Notes under the pieces: generated by a model | What the model was told of the DNA's origin: nothing | The model's database searches: none | What the model saw: the letters and a program-made list of their open reading frames with translations, nothing else | Position numbers and translations under genes: made by a program | NCBI RefSeq assembly: GCF_032062135.1 | Contig: NC_092859.1 | Coordinates: 39,680,308-39,744,307, forward strand | Source: Pyxicephalus adspersus | Lineage: Eukaryota; Chordata; Amphibia; Anura; Pyxicephalidae | DNA length: 64,000 nt | Direction of reading: 5' to 3' | In this document: positions 19,901-31,900 of the stretch, piece by piece | How the letters are laid out: the number at the start of each line of letters is the position of its first letter | Numbering within the stretch: position 1 is the stretch's first letter

Positions 19901-22900
19901 CCTGCTTGCTAACATCCTGGGGGGACAGCAGCACAGGGCAGTGAACGCAACAAAACTCTGAGCCTGCGATGGGGGGGGGTGGGCCAGTTGTGTCCAGACG
20001 GGGGACAGAGCTGCAGACCACCAAAATATTCTCGCATGGTCCGCTGACCACCGGTTGGCGACCAATGATCTAGAATCAGTGTATAGGTAACTAATATAAT
20101 TGTTGTATAGCTGAATACTGCCATCTAGTGGAGATCTTTAGCACATCCATCCACGTTTTGACTTACCAGTCTTCTGGGGGCTTCAGACATATGGGCATTG
20201 ATACAGATGTGTTTATTTAACAAACTTTACAAAAATGTAATGTGACAAATATTTTATAATTATTTATTTTTTTAAATTATTATTATTATCTGTCCTAATA
20301 TTATTTAATGAAAAACATACTTATCAGTCTAAGGGTAAACTTTAATTGGAGGAATCCATTAATACTAAACTCAGTCATGAGCATTGTGGATAGGAAAATG
20401 TCTGAATTTTGTGATGAACCATAAAGAAAGAACACAGCCCAATCACACAGCGCTTCAATTGTAAACCATGCCTATGCTATGTTATTTGGAAGTCCCTGTT
20501 AATCTTACCAATCTTCCACTTCTAGGATTAAACACTTTGGCCGGTACAGTCAGCTCATCGTGTCGAACACCACTGCCGCGGATACTGGTGAATTCAGCTG
20601 TGGTGGGTATCAGTGTGCTGGAGATGGCTGCCATGATGGTGAGGAGAAGACTGGCAAGACTTTCGTGTTTGTCACAGGTAATCTTTTTTATGTCCCCCAC
20701 CATGAATCTACATTACACATAAAAATAAATACAATTATTTCCACATATAACCCCCTTTTTGTTGGTAAGATAACATTCAAATGTAATTGATAGAATCCAA
20801 TAATTAAAAGAGATGTAAACCCGATCACTAAAATCTCATTCCAACATTAAAGTGTTTTTGTATTTTAAAGTAATTTTCAATTTTTTCAAATTTAAACTTT
20901 AAAATGTAAATTAATACCTTATGATTCTGCCATGATAGTTCTTATTCAAGTACGTTAAAGGGTCAAAACACTCACATCCTATCTTCAATTAAGCCTTGAT
21001 ATCCTGTGACATGGGACTTTTATGGAGAGCACAAGTACCTGATTCAACACACAGGTCCATTGTTGTCCTAAGGGGGCTCAACAATCTAATAACACACTAT
21101 AGCTTACCAAAGTACCTGGGTAATAGCATAAGTGCTTGTTTGTGAATGTTCCCGAATATTCATGTAATGGTATTGCTAGCAGTACATCTCATTCATCTTT
21201 ACTTGTTCTGCAATGTTAAAGATGTTTCACTGTTTATCTATCTTCAGTTCTATTGTGAAGAACATGCCTCAGGTATAATTGTTTATTGTAGTTTTGCTAT
21301 GAAGAGCAATTGGAGAACATTTCATTCATTATGGTATTTTATTACTATATTGTAATAAAGAAAATGTTTTAGGTTAAAGTTGTATGGAATGCATATGCAA
21401 TTGGTTTTAAATGATCAATACCTATGTTGTTTGTTCAGCATTAGTGCATTCATATAAGTGTTGTGCCAAAAAATAAAAAATAGACATTGCAAACCTGGAA
21501 TGGATTTCGTCAAAATAATATGCTATTAGTTGGCAAATGTTTTCAATCCTGCACCACATCCATTCTAGGTTTTTTGGTTCTTTCATGTTCTCCCATGATG
21601 GTCTTCCTTAGTCTTGGAGAGTTTTAATAAATCAGGCCAATTATATGGCCAATAAATACAGATCTGCCAACTCATTAGGAATAAGAAAAATTCAAAAGAA
21701 TTCAAAAAAAGTAGGGGGTGGTGTGGGTCACCTTCTCTCACCTAACTGTACATACAGAGCCCTTTCTACCCCACCTCTTTTGAAGTCCACTTTGTTCGTC
21801 TCTTTAGCACCTTACCCCTAATTGTTGCTGTTGTCTACCACCCCCTGGCCCAGTATCACAATTTTTAGATAACTTTGCCTCCTGGCTCCCACACATTCTT
21901 TCCCATGACCTGCCCACCCTCATCCTTGGTGATTTTAATGTTGCAGTGGATGAGCCCAACTTTCCCTCCTCTGCCAAACTGCTCTTCATTACCTCCTCAT
22001 TTGGACTCACACAGCACATCAATGGCCCCACACACATCGCCGGACACACTTTAGACCTGGTATTTTCAAAACCCTGCAACCTCACCGTCCTTGACAAATC
22101 ACCATATCCCCTCTCTGATGATAACCTTATCACCTTCAACCTATCAAACTCTTGCCCCCCCCCCTTGCTACATTCCAGACCTAGTCAATGGCAGAGAGAT
22201 ATCTGTAACCTTGACCTCAATCTTTTCTCAAATTGCCATGCGTCCCTAACCCCCTCCCTCTCCAAAATCACCTCCCCAGATGAAGCTGCCACCCTGCAGA
22301 AAAATACAATTGTCATTCGTAATGTATATCCAAAAGTGAACCTGTAAAAAAAAAAGGTAGGTTTTTACCTTCTCATCTTCTGCTGATGGTGCCTAGGCTA
22401 GTGTCCGCCCATAGAAATAGCAGCATATCCCATTTGTATATGGTTGATGTACTCATCCTAACCTTCTACCTGCCATGCCTAGGTGAATATAAAGCCAGAT
22501 TTGTTCTGGAATATTCCCAGGGAATACAGAGCATCCCAAATCTGACTAAAGGATTTGTTGCATTTGGCAGGAAAATCTCCTGTTGAGATTTGGCCTTCTC
22601 TGCATTCCTTGAAGGCTGGTGACATCACATTCATTATTAATAAATTATTATTAAACAGGATTTATATAGCGCCAACATATTACGCAGCGCTGTACATTAA
22701 ATAGGGATTGCAAATGACAGACTAATACAGACAGTTAAATGCAAAAGACTGTTGTACCCAAAACATATAACTTTTTTACTTAAATGTAAACTTTTGGACA
22801 TACTGAAACCAGTGATTTTTACAGGGAGTCCCAGAAATTATACCCAGATTTGTGTTATACTACAAGGCCCAAATTATTATTATTAAAGTAGAGAGTGGTG

Positions 22901-25900
22901 TGGGTCTCCTTCTCTCACCTGTACATACAGAGTCCTTCCTACCCCACCCTCTCTCATTTCACCTCTTTTGAAGTCCACTCTGTCCGCCTCTTTAGCCCCT
23001 TACCCCTCATTGTTGCTGTTGTCTACCGGCCCCTGGCCCAGTATCACAATTTTTGGATAACATTGCCTCCTGGCTTCCACACATTCTTTCCCATGACCTG
23101 CCCACCCTCATCCTTGGTGACTTTAATGTTGCAGTGGATGAGCCCAACCTTCCTTCCTCAGCCAAACTGCTCTCCATTACCTCCTCATTTGGACTCGTAC
23201 AGAACATAAATGGCCCCACACACATCGCCGGACACACTTTAGACCTGGTATTTTCAAAACTCTGCAACCTCACCCTCCTTGACAACTCACCATATCCCCT
23301 TTCTGATCACAACCTTGTCACCTTCAACCTATCGAACTCTTGCCCCCCCCCTTGCCACATCCCAGACCTGGTCAATAGCAAAGAGATATCCGTAACCTTG
23401 ACCACAACCTTTTCTCAAACTGCCCTGCTTCCCTAACCCCCACCCTCTCTAAAACCACCTCCCCAGATGAAGCTGCCACCCTGTTAAACTACTCTCTTTC
23501 CTTGGCTTTGGATAAAGTTGCCCCTGCCACCTTCCGATACCCCCCAGCCTGCCAACCCCGGACCCTGGGACAAAAATTACACCAAACAGCTACAAAAGAC
23601 TGTTCGTGCAGCTGAGCGTAAGTGGAGAAAATCTGGCCTCAGTGCCGACTTCATGGACTACAAAGCCAAGCTACAAAGCTTTAACACTGAGCTCACTGTC
23701 ACCAAGCAAAATTATTTCCCAGCTGTCAATTCCTCTCAAGCTTCCAACCCACGCAACCTCTTCTCAACAATTGACTCCCTCCTAAACCCCACACCTGCTC
23801 CCCCCAAAACAACCTTCTTTGCCCAAGACATTGCCACCTACTTTAGAGATAAAATAGACAAAATCAGACATGATATCTCTGCTCACCGAGCCACTCCAAC
23901 CATACCTACCCCTTCCACCTGTAAATCATCACTGGTCTCCCTCAGCCCTATTGCTGTGGACAAAGTCTCTTCTCTCATCATCTCCGTCTACTACATGTCC
24001 GCTTGACCTAATTCCCTCTGATCTACTCCGTGCCCATTCCTCCACCCTAGCCCCTGCCCTAACCGAACTATTCAACCTCTCCCTTTCTACTGGTAAATAC
24101 CCCTCCGCTTTCAAACATGCCATAATTCTCCCTATGCTAAAGAAACCCTCACTCACTTTCTACCAACTAACTACCGTCCTATCTCCCTTCTCCCGTATGT
24201 CTCCAAACTTCATGAACGCCTTGTCTACAAAAGACTCACCAATTACCTGAGCACCAACTCTCTCCTTGACCCTCTTCAGTCTGGTTTTAGAGCTGCCCAT
24301 TCCACTGAAACAGCCCTTACTAAAGTGGCCCTGCTCCTTGATCTTTCCTCTGCTTTTGACACTGTTGATCACCCCATTCTAATACAAATCATGCGCTCCA
24401 TTGGAATCAGTGACACTGCTCTCTCTTGGTTTGCTTCCTATCTATCTGACCGCTCCTTTCAAGTTTCTTTCAATGATAATTCCTCCTTGCCCACTCTCCT
24501 CCCTGTTGGTGGTCCCTAAGGGTCAGTCCTTGGACCGGTTCTCTTTTTTCTGTACACCTCCTCTCTCTGTAGTCTCATATCCTCCTTTGGTTTACAGTAA
24601 CATTTGTATGCTGATGACACTCAAATCTATCTGTCCATCCCTGACTTGTCCTGGATAAGGTCTCATGCTGCCTATCAGCCATCTCATCATGGAACTCTGA
24701 CCGATTTTTGAAACTCAACCTGGATAAAACAGAACTCATCATTATCCCCCTCCAAATTCCAAATATCCCACTGACATATTTCTAACTGTTAACAACACTG
24801 GTATTCGTCCCTCCCATCAGGCACGTTGTCTTGGTGTCACCTTTGACTCTGCCCTGTCATTTACCCCCCAAATTCAGAACATTTCCAGGTCCTGCCACTT
24901 TCATCTATGCAACATCCCCAAAGTCTGCCCCTACCTGTCCCCTGAGACCACCAAACTCCTTGTACACGCTCTTATCATCTCTCGTCTTGACTATTGTAAC
25001 CTCCTCCTCTTTGGTTTTCCACTAACCCAACTCTCTCCTCTAAAATCTATTATTAATGCTGCAGCCAGACTCATCCATCCTTCCCACTGCTCCTCTTCCG
25101 CTGCATCTCTTTGCAGATCTCTACACTGGCTTCCATTTCACCTTAGAATCAAATTCAAGCTCCTGTTCTTTGCCTTCAAATCCCTCCACAGTTCTTGTCC
25201 CATTTCCATTTCTGACCTGTTAAAAAATACTCCCCCCACCGCTCTCTCCGCTCCTCCAATGACCTAATAATGACTTCCTCACTCATAACCTAATTACAGG
25301 TACAGATGCAAGACTTTTCTAGAGCTGCCCCAACTCTCTGGAATGGTCTTCCTCGTCCTATTCGGCTTGCTTCTACTTTCTGCTCATTTAAAAGAGCACT
25401 CAAAACCCATTTTTTTTAAATTTGCCTACCCATCTTCTTCTGTCTTTTGAAACCATCACTACTTCCCACCACTTTATATCTCCCATCCAATTGTGTGTAA
25501 ATTCCCCCACCTACTAGATTGTAAGCTCTTCGGGGCAGGGTCCTCTCCTCCTGTATCACTGTCTGTATTCATCTGTCATTTGCAACCCCTATTTAATGTA
25601 CAGCGCTGCGTAATATGTTGACGCTATATAAATCCTGTTTATTAATAATAATAATTTATTAATAATAATAGAATACTAAAAACAGAGTTTTTTTTTTAGG
25701 CAAGTGTCATTTGTGTATATTTAGCATACCTGGTTCTTCAGGGGATGAACAGAAAATGTCAGATCAGCTGTACAATGAGATATGAAAATAAATACATAAG
25801 TATGATTAGTTACAAAGAATCTTTCAAAATGTAATGTAGTAATTCGTACAAACAGGACATGGTGCCACTTATTGTGAGACATGTAGTGGTTTCCAACATT

Positions 25901-28900
25901 ATAGATGTGTAACATAGGTAGTTGTGATATCTTAGTAATAAGAAACTATATACAAGTATTTAAGCAGGAGTATCATTGGTTAACTTACATCTTGTGATAT
26001 TCTGCATAGACACCAATGATACTCCTGCTCAAATACTTGTATATAGTCACTTATAACTAAGCTATCACAACAACCTACGTTACACACCTATAACGTTGGA
26101 AGCCACTACAGGTCTCACCATAGTGCATGTCCCACCATGTTGTGTTTGTAAGAGTTACTACATTACATTTAGAAAGATTCCTTGTAACTATCAATACTAA
26201 TGTATATATTCTCATATATCCTTGTACAGCTGATCTGACATTCTCTGTTCATCCTCTGAAGAACCCAACTGGCGAAAGATGTCGGTATAGAGATTTTCAC
26301 ATTGGATCATCTTATTATGTAGTCAGACAACTGATTGTTTAGTTAAGAATACGCAAGCCCCTTGATGATCCATCCCCAGGGGTTGCTATAGCGTGAATAT
26401 TATTTTATGGTATACACCACCTTGTATTTACCACAAATGCTATACTTGCTGTAAGTTTGTATGCATACTTTTTAAGGTATGCTAAATATACACAAATGAC
26501 ACTTGCCAAAAAAAAAAACCCTGTTTTTTGTATTCTTTTGAATTTTTCCATTATATGGGAACACAACAAGCTTTGATAAATATTACTTTACTTTTCAGTG
26601 AGAAGATCCATATCCGATCCATAGGATCAATTTGTACAAACAGATTTAGTTAAAGTCCCACATATTTGCAGTGAACATGGGGATATGGGTTTGTGTTACT
26701 GTGTGGAATATGGAAAAATGAGGTGCATATACCATATAGTATAGACACCTCTGAATCAAAGTGACTAATAAGTGACTAGAACCTTGGGAGAAGCTTCACA
26801 AATAATCTTTAGTTAATCAGGATCTCACTGTCTAATTTACAATTATATGACTTGCTTGTAACCAATGCATTCAGGCACATTTGGATTATATATGATCGTT
26901 TAATTCTGCTTTTTCTTAGATCCACAGGAACTCTTTGTCCCAACTGAAGATTACTATGTGGTTGTCCAGATGCGCACAAGACAACCAACTCTTCTACCCT
27001 GCCAGGTCACCAATCCTCTGGCCAAGGTTACTTTGCACCGAGAGTTTCCACCAGAACAGATCCCTGTGGATGGGGTGAAGATCTCCTTTGATCAGAGGAA
27101 GGGATTTGTCATATATCAACCACAACCTTCTCTTGCTGGCTCTTTGTATTGTATTGCAGAATTGAATAACCTTCGCCAGATGTCCACCAAGTATATGTTG
27201 ATCTACGTGCACTGTAAGTGTTCCTATTCCAAATACAGATACAGTTGGGAAAATGAATTCCAAATATGATCCCTCTAGCACCTAATTTGACTTTTGGATG
27301 CAGACTAACAGACCATAGAAATAAAACTAATTTTTATTTCTAAACATTTTAAAACCAATAACCTTTAAAACTATAACATCACGCCCCACAAAAACAAGTT
27401 GAGACTTCAGCATGTGCATTGTGTATATTCATATTATAAAGCTTTGCTAACTCCACCAGGTGGCTTCTCCATCATATGAAAGCTACTGGCCCTGTTTTTT
27501 TTAAATATGTGATGGCCACTTATCATACAGAATTTTTTTATACAAGTTCTAGGAATGATAAAAGACTAGTTTGCTTGTTTTCTAGTCTTAGCTCAGGTAT
27601 TCTCTCTAGAGAATTCTCGCTATAAGTGAGTCAGGTTGTCCTGTCAATAAAGGTCTGAAAAATAGTTGATAAATATTGTAGGCACTCCTTGTTTACAGTA
27701 ACCATATGCACAGGTCTCATGTTAGATCTTTGTTTAAATTTTGTGTGCATTAAGAAACACACTATTTGAGTTAGTTTGTTATGATATTGACCATTTCATA
27801 TACAACCCAGGATTACTGAGCTTTTTTGTTTGCATATGGGGAACACTCAGAAACAGATGATATTAGATCTGCACCAGCTAATTAGGAGTACATAGGTTCC
27901 TGTATTAGTTCAGCAATACAACTCACAGTATTAAATCCATTCCATTTGTACTTAATTTCTCCTAAATGCCCCTTCTTTTTGACCTGTTGCATAGATTATT
28001 ACCTGACTACAAGAATTATTGTATAGGACAAACTTTTTATGAACCCTCAAATCTATTGCACAGGTTATTTTCTAAAGGTAAAACATGGTTGTAAAATTCA
28101 TTGGGTTTCACTGATCATTTTTGTAGACTTTTTTCATGGTCGTGGGATGGTGTGCAGAAAAGTATCTCTTTTTAACTTCTGCAAAACTTGGTAGATATGT
28201 ACTCCTGATCTGACATAGTTTGTGCCAAATGTAAGTACACACTGTCTCTGCATACTGCTTTGTACCAGTCCAGATTTGAAAAGCAAGAAAAACCTGGGCA
28301 GCATATAACCCCATTGCTTTTCCTATGCTGCAGGCCTATTTTTATATACTGCACCCCTTGTGCCAGTAATCAGACTTATCTTTCTTTTTACTGGGTGTGA
28401 AAAAGAACACCTTCTATTTTGGACTATAGAATGATTAACTTTTATGGGACAGAGATCTCAGAATAAAAATAGTGATTTTGTAGTTTAGCAAAAGACCTTA
28501 AACAGGCTAAAAATGCTGTATGTTGTCAGCAAACAGGACTTAGTAACTAAGTGCGTTTCAAGCAGATCAGTTTGTATTTTTCTGTACTTGCAGGGTCTTA
28601 TAAGAGATATAACATTGAAAACTGCATTACAACTACATACAGATTATGTTTAAATAAAAAAGAGACTATGGTAAACTTTATCCAGCTGAACAAAAAAATC
28701 TGAATTAGGACCAGCAGAGGAGAGTTTTTTTAAGTGCAGTGTGTTTGTAAACTTATATTTGTATTCTGTTTCAGATCCATCAGCTGCACCCAAACCTACA
28801 ATAGAAGCGTCAGTAAAGTCAGTGCGAGTTGGGGGGAATTTTTTTGTCACTTGTACTGTTCTAGGGGATCTGGATATTGCTGTCGATTTCACTTGGGAGT

Positions 28901-31900
28901 ATCCCGGACAGAAGGTAAGAGGCAGTTCTGGAATCAATGTAGCATGCTATGTTATAAATCAGGGGTCTCCAATCCTATATCAACAATATTAGGCCTGACT
29001 ACCCATAATTAGTGTCAACAGAGGTAATGGAAATCCCCACCAGCATTTTTGTCAAAGAAAGTAATAAAAGACCCTCCTGGCATCAGTGAAGGAGGTTATT
29101 CTGCCAAACAGTCCTGTTGCATTACAGATATCGAATACTCTGCATTCGAATGTTCATTGCCCACTGCTAATGTGCTTCTAGGAAGTGCCTCCCTGCATTC
29201 TAAGAATTATTATTATTTTTATTATTAAACAGGATTTATATAGCGTCAACATATTACACAGCTCTGTACATTAAATTGGGGTAGCAAATGACAGACAGTT
29301 ACAGACAATGACACAGGAAGAGTAGAGGACCCTGCCCTGAGGAGTTTACAATCTAGAAGGTGGGGGAAGTATCACACAGTAGGAGGGGAGATATGTAGTG
29401 GTGGGAAGTAGTGAGGGTGAAGAGAAAGAAGAAGACGAGTAGGCAATTCTCAAAAAGTGTGTTTTGAGTGCTCTTTTAAATGAACAGAAGGTGGGAGCAA
29501 GCCAAATAGGACAAGGAAGACCATTCCAGAGAATCGGGTCAGCTCTAGAAAAGTCTTGGAGCTGTACTTGTGATGAGGTTATGAGTGAAGTCAGTAGTAG
29601 GTCATTGGAGGAGTGAAGAGATTTTTGCTGAGGCCCCATCATGGCGACCAGAAGGCAGTAACTGGTCCATTAGCCAAAGTTTGGGGACCATTGTAATAAA
29701 TGCTCTTTATTCCTAACATCCAGGTGATTTTAACCAACAATCTTTCTTGTATCTATCTACATGTAGCTGGTAGTTGAGCACAAACAAATTAGGGTTGAGA
29801 ACTCCATCGATCTGCAAGTTTCTGTTGACCACGTTGATTCAATTTTTCGTGGGAGTACTCTGTCACCAGGCTTAAGATGATACGATTTGAAGGTCAGAAT
29901 TCATCGCCTTTTGTTCTGTGACCCCTGACTCTCAGTATCAGTTGAAAAGTTCTATCCACGCCCATGTGACCATGGTCATCATGCAAAGCTGTCAAGACAA
30001 GGTGTCAATGCTTTTCAGGAAGGAACAGTTGCCATTTCTCTTGAGGGTCTTCAGAAGGGGCCCTCCGGTAAACTAAACTGCCACTTGCGTAGTCTGGAAC
30101 AATCTTTGAGCTCCAGCTTGGCTTTCTCTGGTGTATCAGTTTGCAGAATTTCTGGGTTCCGGCCCTCTAAAGCCTTCAGAGCCAACCGACAGAGGGGGTC
30201 CTCCAACTGGTCCTTTCCGCAAGTCATGTCGGCTAAGGGTGGGAAAACTGGGTTTTCTTAACTGAATCAGACTGCAATAAAGTTTGGGGACTCCAGCAGC
30301 CATACCATCAACCGCCTCAGCACCAACTGCATCCTTGGCCTGCCGATCAGCTCCTTGACATAGAACCTGGATTTCTTCAGGGTCCAACTGGGTCCGGTCT
30401 TCATTTGGGTCATACGATCTTCAAGACAACGCATTAGCATCTCGGTTTACTGCTCCTGGCCGATACTTCAGGCTGAAGTGGAACTCAGCCAGTGCAGCTA
30501 ACCATCTGTGGCCAGTGGCATCCACTTTTGCAGTGGTAAAGTTGTATGTGAGGGGGTTGTTGTCAGTCTTAACTTTGCACCATACAAGTAATCTCTTAGC
30601 TTGTCCACCACTGCCCACTTTGAGGCCAAAAACTCCAGCTTATGAGTGGTATAGTTCTTCTCCGATGGTGACAAACTTCTACTCACATAAGCAATGGGCC
30701 TCAATTTTTCTCCATGCTCCTGATACAAACACCCCCCCCCCATTCCTTCTCTGTTTGCATCCACCTGCAGTTCATAAGGACAGGCTGGGTCAGCATAGGC
30801 TAGCACTGGGGCATGGGTGAGACTCCACTTCAATTTAATAAAAGCCACCTAACAAGCAGCAGTCCATTCCTCCTGGATGTTTTCTTTGGACCTCAGAGGT
30901 CCTTTCTCAGAGTGTGTTGAGACAACATGTCCCAAGCAAGTAATAGATGGAAGACAAAATTGGCATTTTTCTAGGGACAACTTGAAGCCTTCACTCTGGA
31001 GTTGATCTAAGACCTTTATCAGATGTTCCTCGTTTTCTTCCAGAGTTTGACCGAAAACGATTAGGTCATCCAGGTACACCAGTACTTTCAGAAGATGCAT
31101 GTCACCCGCTGTCCTCTCCATCAGCCGTTGGGAAGTGTCTGGAGCACCTTTCAGGCCTTGAGGCATCCGATTAAACTGAAAAAATCCAACAGGACAAATG
31201 AAAGCCGTCTTCTCCTTATCTTTGGGATGCATGAGAATTTGATGATATCCACTTCTCAGATCCAGCACACTAAACCACTTAGCCCCTGACAAGCACTGTA
31301 AGGCATCCTTAATCCTCAGAGTGGTGTACTAGTCGGGTATGTTCCTCCTGTTCAATGCAAAAACGGAGGGACCCGTTCTTCCGGACCACTACAATTGGAG
31401 AGGCATAAGGTTTTCTTGACTCACTGATAACTCCGGTCCTCTTCAGCTCACTGAGATATTCCCCAAGGCCATCCAAATCGGCCAGGGGAATCCGTCGAGA
31501 CCTTTCTCAAAACGACTTCTCATTAGATAGACGGATGCAATGTTGAACACTCTTTGCACATCCCACATCAAACTCATCAGTGGAGAACATCTTCGGCCGC
31601 TCTGACAGTATAACCTGAATTCTTTTCCTCCATTCTTCAGGCACTGTAGAGGCGTTTGGGCTGTCAGCTGCTCTGCGAATTTATTGGACACTCCCCCCAC
31701 TGAGAGAGAAAGAGCAATGGGGGTGACAGGCTTCATTTCTCCCAATAGCATCCGGGCCTGGAGCTCCATCGGTCAACCAGTGGTATTTCTGACACTTATA
31801 GGAATGTTTTATTGATTTTGTTTCAGATCCCGAGTGGGCAATGCCCCTGATTCATCATTGAAATCCGCGATCGCTGGAAGCGCGAGCCAGTAAAAAGCTG

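Noticed and set aside
29757..29885. Extra PDGFRL exon with a TGTAG acceptor
   Set aside because: The plus-strand translation is unlike the family, exon 5 to exon 6 already joins in phase, and the minus strand reads as integrase C-terminus.
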